Shown: positions 36,838 to 47,885 of the stretch, piece after piece
Layout of the letters: every line of letters begins with the position of its first letter
Numbering within the stretch: the first letter of the stretch is position 1
DNA from: Macrosoma leucophasiata
Lineage: Eukaryota; Arthropoda; Insecta; Lepidoptera; Hedylidae
Reading direction: 5' to 3'
Length of the DNA: 64,000 nucleotides
Assembly (NCBI GenBank): GCA_036365455.1
Contig: JAWQUS010000025.1
Coordinates: 20,000,001-20,064,000, forward strand
Notes under the pieces: model-generated
Seen by the model: only the letters and a program-made list of their open reading frames with translations
Told to the model about the DNA's origin: nothing
The model's database searches: none
Translations under genes and position numbers: made by a program

Positions 36838-36901
36838 TTGTGCTAGAGATCCCCGGTGATATAACAGCAACAAAAAATATTAAAACTAAAAATTTATCCA
36901 T
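36838..36901 (-). CDS. Candidate exon 1 of gene A: signal peptide
   Basis: The minus-strand ATG at 36901 opens 21 codons, MDKFLVLIFFVAVISPGISS plus T, a typical signal peptide. They end one base into a codon at a strong donor (A|GTAAGT, exon end 36838). That phase-1 end fits exon 2 of gene A (8180-8298), which starts with two leftover bases; the join makes an Asn just before the mature N-terminus. A TATA-like box and a TCAGT initiator sit directly upstream. The join implies an intron of about 28.5 kb filled with transposons. I see no other takeout exon between the two, but a lost or unseen gene could own this exon. Transcript data would settle it. Confidence 0.65.
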
Positions 36902-36910
36902 TTCGAAAAA

Positions 36911-36944
36911 ACTGAATTTATAAACCGCGCTCAATATTTTTAAA
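36911..36944 (-). promoter_or_regulatory. Core promoter of gene A exon 1 (TATA + initiator)
   Basis: On the minus strand a TATA-like TTTAAAAATA (36944-36935) starts 31 bases before the A of a TCAGT initiator (36915-36911, +1 at 36913). This is the canonical arthropod spacing. The 5' UTR would be only about 12 nt before the ATG at 36901. A second TATAAA lies between the two elements, too close to the ATG to act as a -30 box for this start. Confidence 0.5.
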
Positions 36945-37119
36945 TTTCGAAACGTCAGTCACTTTTTAATGGCCGGGCGTGCGTGCGCCGTATACAGCCA
37001 CACCGGGAGCAATGGTGCTGAGGTATACAGCCTCTTTGGATTGTTGCCTTTGTACTTTCCACCTGATGCGTGGATCGTCAGTTTGTTTGACACTGGTTTT
37101 TTATTTTTGACATCTGCAA

Positions 37120-37260
37120 TATTTTTTGGGTTTCGTACCCTTAAAAGAAAACAGAACCATATATGATTACTGGCGTCTGTCTGTCTGCCACAGCCGACAT
37201 TCTCTAAAAGTACCTATTAGGGCGATTGAGTTGAAATTTGAGTACCTACGAGTGACGTAA
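37120..37260 (+). repeat. Interspersed repeat R6 fragment ('gtctgtctgtc' type)
   Basis: The pattern tttcgtacccttaaaagaaa, gtctgtctgtctgcca, then gcgattgagttgaaatttga is shared with 53680-53840. Confidence 0.5.
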
Positions 37261-37977
37261 ATAAATAAAAGGTAAGGTTTGGTTACCTATAGACCAGGAA
37301 AATAAACATTGTGGTTGTCTGGGGTCATTGGTATTGGTGAGTACCTATATTTAAACCGATGAAAACCCACCATGCTTCTCATGCAACAAAGACTTTTATG
37401 ATCTGTACAGTTTTTTTTTAATTAACGGCACTGACAATATTTTTTATGAATAATATAGACTTTTCTATTTCATATCTGGATATTCTTTGGGGAAAGAGTA
37501 ACCATATTTGATATTCCGGTATTGTTATATAAAGGTATGTATATAAAAACATTTAGTATATTACATATAGTACCTATACGTATATAATTCCATTAAGGCG
37601 GTACCCTTACCCCCGAACGCTGCTTCGCCCTTCCTACGTTATTGTATTTAAATATAATAACGTGGGATCGCGAAGCGTGGCGATTATGCCATATTCTCTC
37701 TTAGTGACGCATAACACAGCACTGTTATGGACGTCTTTCGGTTGAAGTGCGATATACATATAGTTTAGGAATTAATGAATGCAAGAAATGAATACTACGG
37801 TATTTATTTATCTTTGGCTATTTTCACTCTATGAATTAAAGTCTAATCTAATTTTATTGTACTAAGGGATGCGGGCAAACAATACTATCCAAATAAATAC
37901 AATCAATTTGTTTTCAAATAATTAATATAAACACTACTATTACTACTCGTATCGTACCTATATGATAAAATAATAAA
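37261..37977. other. Between genes A and B
   Basis: Includes a poly(A)-signal-like AATAAA (minus strand) at 37803-37808 for gene B, and a short repeat piece near 37600-37740 (gaagcgtggcgattatgcca). Confidence 0.4.
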
Positions 37978-39033
37978 TTAAAAGTTAAAGAATTCGTCTT
38001 CGTCATATGGTTCATCGCCATAACTCGATGATCGAAGCGCCGACAACTTCAACCCTTCCTTTTGCATCTCATCAACTTTAGGCAATTCCTGCTTAATAAT
38101 CTCCTCGACATCTATTTTATCCATTTCTTGTTGTATCTTCTCTTTTAATGGTCCTTCCAGAGCATCCATTATCTGATACCTTAGCAGATTAGGTAAGATA
38201 TTAACGGCAAACTCAATCACGTAATCAATAGTACCAGCACCGTTAAATCGAACCTGGATATTACCGACTTCAAGGTCCAAATCTCTGAATTGTGGCTTCT
38301 TTCTAGTGTCAAGTGGCTGAGCAACAATAAGCCTAGCACTTATATACTCGACGGAGAACGAAGCCGTTCCAGCCCTAGACACGAGACCACTTATAGCAGA
38401 AATATCCCATTGCGTTACTCCTTCAAGTTTCTGAGTTCCTATTTCAAAATCAGCAATTGCTGTGTTGTTTTCAAGTTTAAGAGTGATATTGCCAACACGT
38501 TGGAAGGACGATATACCGTAGACCCATGTATGAGTTAAAGTAACTGCGAATACGCTAACTGTTGTGTTGTAGTCCTTGATTTGATACGGATCCATGCTCA
38601 TACCTCTGACCTTTTTCCTTGCATCCGCAACCACCATATCTAGAGGCGAGATGGAATTAGGGAACTGCATGTCTCCAGCTACTTCATCTAGTTTGTTATT
38701 GATTTCAGCTCTCGCTTTTGTGTACGCTTCTTTAAGTACATACGGCTTGATAGAATCGAATAGGAAAGTGCCCACTGAATTGACGACTCCTTGTAACATA
38801 CTGCCCAAAATGCCTGCGTTTTCGAAATTCATAGCTATGTTTGTGAAAGCTATATCTATAACTATACCTTGGGCTCTAAGTTTACCATCGCGTTCGACGC
38901 CTAGATTTGCTTTAGCGATTATTTTTATGCCTGAGACGTCTACTGTGAATGGTCCTTGGACTTTGTTAAACCACGATGTCATGGTGTAATTTCCTTTTGC
39001 TAGTAGTTTGTCTATCGTCAGTGCTGCGTGTAC
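37978..39033 (-). CDS. Gene B exon 3
   Basis: This long last exon (352 codons with stop) begins at GTACACGCAGCACTG after TTTCCAG (acceptor 39034-39036). The open frame runs on upstream to 39099, but that part is intron. It encodes the end of domain one and all of domain two. A possible minus-strand AATAAA lies at 37803-37808, about 170 bases past the stop. Confidence 0.85.
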   Translation of the reverse strand, partial: VHAALTIDKLLAKGNYTMTSWFNKVQGPFTVDVSGIKIIAKANLGVERDGKLRAQGIVIDIAFTNIAMNFENAGILGSMLQGVVNSVGTFLFDSIKPYVLKEAYTKARAEINNKLDEVAGDMQFPNSISPLDMVVADARKKVRGMSMDPYQIKDYNTTVSVFAVTLTHTWVYGISSFQRVGNITLKLENNTAIADFEIGTQKLEGVTQWDISAISGLVSRAGTASFSVEYISARLIVAQPLDTRKKPQFRDLDLEVGNIQVRFNGAGTIDYVIEFAVNILPNLLRYQIMDALEGPLKEKIQQEMDKIDVEEIIKQELPKVDEMQKEGLKLSALRSSSYGDEPYDEDEFFNF

Positions 39034-41636
39034 CTGGAAATTATTGAATTTCTCATTATTGTTTATTGTAAGTATAATGGGGACGGCAAGTAACATCACA
39101 TTTCATTAATATAAAATGTAATAATGACTTGCGAAGTGTACTTCCTTACTTTTAATTTTATAACGATACTAAAAGTTAGAAGGGGTCATTGACACGTATT
39201 ATTTTATAAATGTAAGATATATTATATAAGACTGAGACGTTTTAGTTACACATTAGCTTTTTCAAATGCTTATAGTATTCTTTATGAAGGTGAAAGTGTT
39301 TTTAATAATTATTTGCGCATTAAGAATTTGATTGCTTAGATTTTTATACAATACGTAAGTAAGTCAGGGTTGGAAGGGCCTGGGTTGTTCCAGGTCCTCA
39401 CGCGCCTGGGGCTTTAGACTGAATAGTGGACTCGGGACCTAAGACAAATGTTTGTAAGCCCCGAATTCATGGGGAGCCTGATCATGCCGAGTCCGTTAGG
39501 AACCGGCTGGTGGCAGCCAGCCGTGCAACTGCAGCACCAGAGTCTTTATTCTGTAATTTCTGACACAGGAATAAAAACCTAGACCTCAAGCGTGACATCG
39601 CCTCTAGATTCAAATCTCTGGTTGATATGTAGAGTTTGAAGGCATACAATATTCACACACCTTCAATGTGAACTTTATGCTTGTTTACCAGTTCATGACA
39701 TAAAAAAACATGATAGTCGTTGAATCGAATTAAATCGATTCGTTCTAACCAATACTCGCGGCTTATGTTTCGCTGTCTCTCAAGGAGTAGATAGAGAGCG
39801 TGGAGCACCAAATATCTTCACCTCTCGGGTCTGTTGAAGTCTTTTCTATATTCAACACTCTTCATACATATACCTACATCGATTCCCAAGACTCTTGACC
39901 CCACCTTTAGACAGTGCTAGATCTATTTGGTTAAGGTTAACTGTACCAAAAATATGAATAAAAAAATCTTAAAATGTTGATACCTCCATATCAGCGATTT
40001 CAGCATTGATGTACAGTATGCGGAATTTGCTGATGCCGTAAACAGCTGTGTTCTTGAAGTACATAGTGCCCAGCGACATCGATTGCTTCATGTCCGGCAC
40101 GTAATACGGTTCAGGGACCTTCGCGCCCGGCAACCCAACCGGATCCGGTTGCTTGAAGTGATCCAGGACTTCCAGGATGTATTCGCTCATTTTCTCTTCG
40201 CCCTCCGCGAGCTTCGCCTGTTCTGCTGAGTCTGGAACATCTGAAGGTGACTGGTTAGTAAAAATATAATTTCATACTTTTGTGCGGCAGGCAAATCTAT
40301 TTTTTAAAGACATACTTCCCCACCCGTCCAGCATACAGCAGAGGCGACGTAAGGCGTGGACAGTGTGGGTTACACCTATGACCTTGCGGTGCATAGACCT
40401 ACAAATACAAACGACAGGATTCGCGTCAAGAAAAAATTGCATCCACAGTTTACATGTAGTGGAGGCGTTTTTCAAGATTTTATTTGCACTACTTTTTCCG
40501 CATAGTTAACATAATATACCTATATATATACGTGCCAAATTATAGCTTTCTAGTACTCAAAGTCTCCGAGCATAGCTGCGGACAGACGAACATGGTGAAG
40601 CTATTAGGGTTCTTTGTAGTCTACGGAACTACGGAACCATAAAATGATTTTGCCTGCAATTTTGATGAGCTGACAGTGCTTCCTTCGAGGACGGACTTGA
40701 GCAAATGTAGAGACGTATAAAATATTATGTAGGCTACTCTTACTTTTTTTAATTCTTTTTTTTATACGTGGGGGTTCGAAATAAAAGAAGAAAAGAGAGA
40801 AGGTAGAAAGGAACCTAAAAAATTGTACGATTTTTTAAAAACTATCCACAATTAAAAACTTTGAGCAAACTTCCATTGCTTGTGAAGGAATTCATGTCCC
40901 AAGTAAGAAAAAAAAAAAAAAAAAAGTTCTCTTGTAGAATAGAAGTATTATTACATATTCTCTGGAATGGACAAGTGATAAAGATACTTAGAAACGTAAA
41001 TAAAGGGCCTAAAATAAATCAATAGACCTGATAAACTGTAAAATGATGACGTTGTATGAATATTCTATAGTGAAATCTCATGACAAAGGTATGTTAACCA
41101 TAGGTATCATCCATGCATCTTGTGTATGGCCACGCCGTATCATATTTCTAGAATCCAACTACGTCTTCATTAATGATTAAGTTAACTTCATGTTGAAAAA
41201 TAATAGGTACTACTACATATTTATCTAATTTATTTTAACAACAAACATGTTTTATCATTGAATAGGTAATATGACAGTAAATCGGGTATGCCTAATTCAT
41301 TATAATAAATATCTCTATTCTAACTACGTTTTTAATGTAAGCTCTACTCAAATTTTACACATTGAATCAAAATTAACTCTACAATTTATTAAATGTTGGC
41401 TTACCATTATGTTGAGCGTTAAAAAATGATTCATTAATTTATCATCATTACTAACAGTAAATCCATTCCTTTCTTTACTTCCATTGGAAATAATTGACTC
41501 TTGGCACAGAGAGCATAACCTTCAACTTGTTGGCATAAGCACAACCCTTTATACGATTATCACTGATAAAACAAAACTTACCTTGGCTGAATCCTAGCAC
41601 TAGAGTACAAAATAATATGGCACAGTGTATGAACAT
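37978..41636 (-). CDS. Gene B: two-domain group-7-allergen/JHBP-like secreted protein
   Basis: Three exons encode 455 residues: 41582-41636 (signal peptide MFIHCAILFCTLVLGFSQ), 39984-40240 and 37978-39033. Junction phases are 1 and 0, and borders are AAG|GTAAGT, CAG and GAG|GTATCA with TTTCCAG. The protein has two successive TULIP-fold-like repeats. The first has PDPVGLPGAKVPEPYYVPDM and VHAALTIDKLLAKGNYTM. The second starts near SMDPYQIKDYN and includes FQRVGNITLKLENNTAIADF and GAGTIDYVIEFAVNILPNLL. This layout suggests proteins with two group-7 mite-allergen domains (PF16984-like), a JHBP-related lipid-binding fold. The acidic tail DEDEFFNF is shared with gene C. A lipid or hormone carrier role is inferred. 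Confidence 0.85.
39362..39560 (+). repeat. Interspersed repeat R5, copy 2, in gene B intron 2
   Basis: Shares ggttggaagggcc, gactcgggacc and gccgagtccg blocks with 26440-26710. Confidence 0.4.
39570..39708 (-). repeat. Interspersed repeat R1, minus fragment
   Basis: Ends caatgtgaactttatgcttg and ccagttcatgacataaaaaa. Confidence 0.5.
39984..40240 (-). CDS. Gene B exon 2
   Basis: The exon starts with two split bases after CTTCAG and reads DVPDSAEQAKLAEGEEKMSE, then the conserved block up to ILYINAEIADME. It ends in phase 0 at GAG|GTATCA. A short linker rich in Glu and Lys precedes the first domain. Confidence 0.83.
40241..41581. other. Intron 1 of gene B
   Basis: AT-rich sequence with a poly-A tract (40908-40926). 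The small ORFs on both strands near 40280-40500 are shadows of each other and have no support. Confidence 0.4.
41582..41636 (-). CDS. Gene B exon 1: signal peptide
   Basis: The exon holds 18 codons from the ATG at 41636, hydrophobic throughout, ending one base into a codon at G|GTAAGT. Joined to exon 2 this gives Gln-Asp-Val at the likely cleavage region. A minus-strand GTGATAAG (GATA-factor-like) lies at about 41689-41695 upstream. I see no clear TATA box. Confidence 0.8.
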
Positions 41637-43141
41637 TTTGAATGTATGATGAACAATGAATGGATGACGACCGGGTCAGAGTTCGCGTCTTATCACTACG
41701 TTACGATTTGTCCAATGTAACCTCTATTATTATTGACATCTTTAATTTTCGATTCGTTATGGGATCGTGTATTTCAGTTTATATTTGTATTGAACTAATT
41801 GGTCGTCATTGTTGAGTCGTTTATAAATTACATAGCGATGTATTGTTTTACTTTAATTGTTATTACTTTTAGCCAATTAGGTACTCTGTTTATTTACCAT
41901 TGCTATTTACTGTTTCGAATAAATAGTGCGAAAAATACATGAATGCATTTGAACAAAATTGAACAATTTATTTTGAAGTTGCAAATGCTAACTATTAAAT
42001 ATGTAGTAAGGAAGGTAATAATTGTATTATGTTATTAAATCCTTATTACTCAATGTATATTCTAATGATATAAAAAATATAAAAATAAAGTCATTAAAAT
42101 TTGATAGAGTCGCAGAATAACTCCATCTCTTGATTGATTCATAGCATTAATTGAACGTATATGTATTCTTCGTTACGTACGATCTGGTACGATTTTATAA
42201 CTTCAGTAAGTTGAAGATAGATGTAGTGTATCGAAATCTCGGTAGATGGCACTATCGTTGATCAAACTGTAGGTACAAATAGTAAGATGTGGGTCATTTT
42301 TAATACTTACATTAAAATATAATGACCCACATAAAATATTATTATTTGTATGACATAATAATGTCTGCTAATCAAAGTAGGCTAATATTGCTCAACAACA
42401 TATTTATTGAAACAAATATTTTTTCCCAAATGTGTTTCTACAGTTTTGCAAAAAAATATTTACGTATTGAATATAGGCAACAAGTTTTTAAACTAAAATC
42501 TTTAAGTAGCTTCTATTCTGCACCTATGTAGTCATAAATATACCTAGAACTCTCAATGACATAATAATATTATCACCGAGTCAAAACCGCTTTTTTTGCT
42601 CTGGGTTTATCTTCATAGGTAGGTCTATAAGAGTTAGGGGCACCGCACTGCCATGCCCATTCGAGCAAAATAAGTAAATAGTAACATTTTTTTTATCGAA
42701 ACTATTCAGGCGATTTGCAATCTTTTATCCCTTTGAAAATCCTGTTTTTCAATGTAATAAATTTAAGACATGTTTAAGGATTTTTGGAAATTCAATACTT
42801 CAAGGGGAAATGAGAACTAGGACGTCACGACACTGGAAAAGCACACGGGAAAAGCAAGTTCAGGCAAATAGGCAATAATGAAAATAAATACTTACCTATT
42901 GTTCTTACCTATATTTTCTACTTGATTATTATACAGCAGGCTGCTTTAACATGATAGGTACCTGGTACATGATTTAATGTTAAATTTAATAATAAATTAC
43001 ATAAGTTATCTAAATAAAATGTCATCAATGACGCAAATCGTATATTTAATACTCATTTCGATTAGATTACGTTTTCGATATCCTAAGTAAAAATAATATT
43101 TACAAAAAATGGAATTGATAAATAGACATTTTAACGATATG
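41637..43141. other. Between genes B and C
   Basis: About 1.5 kb. It should hold the promoter of gene B and the 3' end of gene C. A GATA-like site is at 41689-41695, and minus-strand ATTAAA-type signals lie near 43044. No repeat was recognised. Confidence 0.4.
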
Positions 43142-44203
43142 TTAAAAGTTAAAGAATTCGTCTTCGTCATATAGCTTTTCATTTTCTAAAGCTAATATTG
43201 CCGATATCTTGAAACGTCGCTGCTCTTGCATTTCATCTATTTTAGGTAAAGTATTGTTTATAATTTCATCTACATAGATGCCATTCAGTTCCTGTTGCAT
43301 TTTCCACTTAACAATACCATCTAATGCTTTTACTATTTGAAATCTTAAGAGATTTGGTACAACATTGACGCCAACTTCTAAAATATAATCTATAGATCCA
43401 GCACCATCAGATCTGGTTTGAATATTACCTACATCAAGATCACATTTTCTGAGTTCGGGTTTCTGTTTAGTGTCCAAAGGCTGAGCCATAACAACCCTAG
43501 CACTAAAATATTCTACGGAAAACGATGCAGTACCCGATTTTGCTACGAATCCATTTAAAGCTGAGAACTCCCAATGAGTGGATCCTTCTAGCTTTTTAGT
43601 ACTAAATTCAACATCGAAAAATAGCGTATTATTTACCATTCTCATTGTAATATTACCAACACGGTGAAGCGAAGACAAACCTGTTAGCCAGATTTCTGTC
43701 AAGGCTATAGTTATCAAGCTAATTTTACTTTCAGTATCTGGCACTCTTAATGGGTCCATTTTCATATCTTGAATCTTTTTGCTAGCGCTAATAATCACCA
43801 TATCCATTGGTGATATAGTATTAGGAAATTCCATATCACCCGTGATTTCATCTAACTGCTTATTGATTAGTATTCTTGTTTTGGTGTACGCCTCTTCTAG
43901 AAGGCCAGTTTTGATTCTGTCAAAAAGAAAAGAACCGGCTGTATTGATGAATCCTTGTACTACGTATGTGATAGCATTATCTGTAGCTGTTTCGAGTTTT
44001 GTTGTGATGCTATCGAAGGCTATATCAACGTGCATATCACCAGCATGTAGCTTCCCATTTCTTTCAATGTTGAGGGAAGCGTAACCGGTCATTGTTATAT
44101 TCGTGATGTTTACAATGTAGGGTGTTCGATTTTCATGAAACCAATCCTTATATGAGCAGTTTCCACGAGCATGTAGTTTGTCGATAAAGATTGTGGCGTT
44201 CAG
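43142..44203 (-). CDS. Gene C exon 3
   Basis: The exon begins CTGAACGCCACAATC after TTTTCAG (44204-44206) and runs 354 codons to TAA at 43144-43142. It extends 37 codons upstream of the first internal methionine, so that methionine is not a start. Confidence 0.84.
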   Translation of the reverse strand: MNATIFIDKLHARGNCSYKDWFHENRTPYIVNITNITMTGYASLNIERNGKLHAGDMHVDIAFDSITTKLETATDNAITYVVQGFINTAGSFLFDRIKTGLLEEAYTKTRILINKQLDEITGDMEFPNTISPMDMVIISASKKIQDMKMDPLRVPDTESKISLITIALTEIWLTGLSSLHRVGNITMRMVNNTLFFDVEFSTKKLEGSTHWEFSALNGFVAKSGTASFSVEYFSARVVMAQPLDTKQKPELRKCDLDVGNIQTRSDGAGSIDYILEVGVNVVPNLLRFQIVKALDGIVKWKMQQELNGIYVDEIINNTLPKIDEMQEQRRFKISAILALENEKLYDEDEFFNF

Positions 44204-45605
44204 CTGAAAACCAGGAAACTATTTATCAATTTAATTTAAGTATTTTAAATAATTGTCAGTTTTGTATATATAGTATTTGTGTATATATTGTCAATTAGTT
44301 AATTGAATAATCTATATCTAACAGGAACACGATAGTGCTCAAAACTACCATTAACCGACTGATAGGCGGTGGTAGTGTCTACGTCTTTGAGCGTCGACTT
44401 TCATTTTTATATGTATTAAAGATGGCAAACAAGCATGCAGTTCACACTGATGTTAAGTGATGACTGCAACCTATAGACACCCACACAAAGACCAGAGGCC
44501 AAAATGCAGATCCGTTGCCCACCCAAAATTCAACGTTTTCATGAGTAATCCAAATTATTTTTATAAATCTTACCTTTAGCTTTTCAACATCAGCATTTAT
44601 ATCAAGAATTCTGAATGAGTTGATGCCGTAAATCGCTGTATTCCTGAAATATAAGTCTATGAACATTGTGAGGGACTTCTTGACGTCCGGTACGAAATAC
44701 GGTTCCGGCACTTCAACGCCGGGGACACCTATCGGATCCGGTTTCTTATAGTGTTCTAATAATTTAAGAATGTATTCGCTGATCTTCTCTTCTTCTTCAG
44801 GGTTCGATTTTGTTGTGGTTTCGACGTCATCATCGTAATAGTCTGTAAAAAAATAATTAATAGATTTTAAAAATGGTGAGTATTTTTAATTTCTTCATTG
44901 CATGGGTGGAAAATATCTATCCATGCACATTATTATACAGGTACTTTAAGTTATGTACTACTTGTATGATTAGGTTTATGTCAAACATAAATACCTACCC
45001 AGGTATTTATTATTTAAATTATAAGATGAAGAGTTTGAGAGATCTAGTAACTAATCTGGTTCAAATGGACTTTTTTGACGAAGACGAGCAGAGTGATATT
45101 TTCTCCTAAAACTACTCCACTTACGTTACTCAGTACTTGCTCAGTAATTGCACGCCGCACCAAGAAACTCCTTATGCAAATAGATTTTTAAGACATATTC
45201 TGGAGTATGCAGTATCGTCTAATATTAAGGTACGTTTAAGATACATGTACCATGACAACTTTACAAAGGTCAGTGGTACGAGCCATCATTTCAATGGATG
45301 TTCAAATTCCCCATCACAGCATCTCAGCATCACATAGCACGCTTTTAGTAACCTGTTAAGATAAGGCATTTGCAGCCTTATTCTTTAAGTCCGGTACTTC
45401 AGGGTGAAGATGTAGTCACACCAATTCGACAACGCCGTTTCGTCACTTTTAACATCATCAGATGCTTGATAATTGCGAACCATATAAACTTATAATGAAA
45501 AAAAAAACAAACACTAAAAATCGTTCACTAATACCAACCTTGACATAGAATGGACACTAAAGCACAAGCAAAAACTAACAACTTAAAATAAATACTATAA
45601 CGCAT
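43142..45605 (-). CDS. Gene C: two-domain group-7-allergen/JHBP-like secreted protein
   Basis: A tandem paralogue of gene B with the same three-exon plan and phases (1, 0): 45539-45605 (signal peptide MRYSIYFKLLVFACALVSIL plus CQ), 44574-44842 and 43142-44203, in total 465 residues. The exon 2 protein begins with an acidic linker (DYYDDDVETTTKSNPEEEE). Domain one has VPEPYFVPDVKKSLTM and LNATIFIDKLHARGNCSYKD. Domain two has LHRVGNITMRMVNNTLFFDV and GAGSIDYILEVGVNVVPNLL. The end, YDEDEFFNF, matches gene B. Exon and intron positions are conserved, so the pair arose by duplication of a whole gene. A carrier function is inferred from fold similarity only. Confidence 0.85.
44318..44525 (+). repeat. 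Interspersed repeat R1, permuted copy in gene C intron 2
   Basis: The 3' part (aacaggaacacgatagtgct, 44318-44398) comes before the 5' part (gatggcaaacaagcatgcag, 44400-44521). This suggests remains of a head-to-tail pair. Confidence 0.55.
44574..44842 (-). CDS. Gene C exon 2
   Basis: The acceptor is TTTTTTTACAG (44843-44845) and the donor AAAG|GTAAGA. The exon encodes the acidic linker and the first half of domain one, ending ADVEKLK in phase 0. Two pieces of an interspersed repeat (44318-44525) sit in the following intron. Confidence 0.84.
45539..45605 (-). CDS. Gene C exon 1: signal peptide
   Basis: The ATG at 45605 opens 22 codons of hydrophobic sequence ending in Gln and one split base at G|GTTGGT. 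A minus-strand TCAGT initiator lies at 45619-45615, 12 bases before the ATG, similar to gene A. No convincing TATA box is present at -30. Confidence 0.78.
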
Positions 45606-47740
45606 CGTGGTACGACTGAGTCTGTTCAAATGTAACACATTTTACGAATTTGAGTTCATAGGTTATCAAAGTTTTTTTTTCCTGGTTATTCCTAAATACG
45701 GCTCAGTTTGACCTATTGATTGAATCAGGGTAAATGTCAAGGCAAATGAGCTCCATCATGATCGAGCTATTCATTTCACTTCAGGAATATTTATGATCTA
45801 TCGATTCTACTCGTAGTTTCAGGACCTTGGCAGTACTTGGCACTCTTTAGGTTTGTAAATTGGTAAGATTAAATGAAACCCATTGAGTCAAATATTTTCA
45901 TCCTGTGAACAAGAATTTTGTGTTTCTACTGACGCCTTCCTTCTTTAACAAATCATCACGCCAGTATTTATAATTTTTTCTTTTAGTTTAATCACCTAAG
46001 TTTAAATTTTGGGTTTCAGTTTACTAAACTAATATATTGAACGATGACTATCAATGAATTCGTCCTACTAAATTTTTTTATGAATACAAACTTGTATTTC
46101 TGTTTCTTCGGTTAATATTTCTGCAGGCGTTTGAACATTACACTTATGTAGATGCATCACAAGCTTACAAACAAACACAAAAAAAATATATATACGTAAT
46201 AATATTGCTGACAATGCGCTATTCATTATAGTTACTCTAATACAGAACAATTTTTTCCTACATGACAATTATCCCAAAATTCCATGAATTTATGACTCTG
46301 TCAATTATCTACTCCATAGTTTACGAGAAGCAATGTTAGGCAAACAAGCATTAATTACTTGAGCTTTGCAGTTTGGTCTCACAGATAGAAGGCTTCATGA
46401 AAAAAGCTAGCTTGTAAAGAAACGGATAAACAAACAAATAGGCACAAGGTAAAAAAATACCCTAGAGAAAAAATCCCTAGAGATCGTTTTTTGTTTTGCT
46501 TTTAGCTATCCCTTAAAAATGTTTAGTAGTTGCGTAGTACTATCCGGAAGTAAACATTAATAGCAATATACATCGGAATGGCAATTTCCTGTTTAACAGC
46601 AGTTTATTATGTTTATGATAAATTCAGCTTAAAGAATCTAAGATAAAATCTAGATAAATCAGAGACGACACGAGTTGACCGTGGACACTGAAGGTCTAAG
46701 ATGATTAATCTTTATCATACAGACATTCAGGTGAGCGTAAACCCATCAATCTCGCAGCATGTAAGTAAGTATTCAATCCGCAAATATGAGGTAAAGATCT
46801 TGACACTTTGATTGCGAACTTCTAATATTATTTCTACATTTACGGCTAGTTAATCTTGCTTGTCAGAGATTTAAGTGATATTTATCATAAATGGTGTACT
46901 TATAAGTATTGTTATAGTAATATTATAATGTTCTGAGCGTGATTGTAACTTTGGAATAGACGAAGATTTTAATTTCTTGACGGTGGAAATAATTTCATAA
47001 TGATTTATTGCTTAACTTTTGAAAGAAAGATGATTCATTAAAACGAAAAATAAAAAACTGTAAAACTTTTTTATTTCAAAGTAGTAGCTAAAGAACAAAA
47101 TCAGGAGAAAGACGATTCCTTATCGCTGCACAGTGATTTCTTCCAGACAACCAATACTTTATAGTTACTGTTATAAAAAAATAAATGGGAATAGGGGGTA
47201 TTAATTACAATAAACGAAAATGCAACAGCAACAAAATAAAAACATTACAGAAAAATAAGAATGCATAGGTACTTATATGATACATTAAAATAAAGGTGAG
47301 GAAAATAGGAAAGATACAGTAAAATGTAAAAGAGAAAAATGGAACGGTTATAGAGACAAACTATAATCTTTTAGACGAATTTTACGTTGGCAGTGTGCAG
47401 CAGAGATAACGGTCTACAAATTGTTGAGTACTGTAACGTTGGTACCTGTGTGGTGGTATAGGTATTTTATCATATCTATATGATGTACCTAGTTAGAGGC
47501 ATAGCTCATATGGATGGAACCCGGGCGGATACAATTGTGGATGTTACCGCCGGATTAAACCATCCTGATGCCCTATGCAATCTGTCCCCTGTCCAACGTT
47601 TGATGAGCAAAAAAAAAAGAAAATACTCTCCATTTTTAAATATATCGATGAGCGCATGACCGCTGGAAATGTTATTTTTGGGCGGTGCAGGCCACCACCC
47701 AATGTAGTTATAATAATTTTTATGATAATCTTTATTAAGT
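45606..47740. other. Upstream of gene C, no recognised gene
   Basis: AT-rich sequence. Open frames are short and low in complexity. Confidence 0.35.
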
Positions 47741-47747
47741 AACGGGC

Positions 47748-47885
47748 TGGGTTACACCAAGATATTTGATAAAGTTATTGTAACATTTTATATCCTTCTC
47801 TAACTTTAAGAAATCTGTAAGTCTGTCTGTTAAGAAATCTGTTGTGTGTCTTTAACTTTAACAAATATCTTGTGCAGCCTTATTA
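47748..47885. mobile_element. Palindromic MITE related to 27254-27394
   Basis: The inverted ends gggctgggttacaccaagat and atcttgtgcagcctt are imperfect. The interior has ttaactttaacaaata and tctaactttaag. Confidence 0.5.

Noticed and set aside
39034..39099. Met at 39099 as the start of a 373-residue single-exon gene
   Set aside because: The sequence before 39033 is intron ending TTTCCAG. Exons 1 and 2 upstream supply a signal peptide and the start of domain one in phase.
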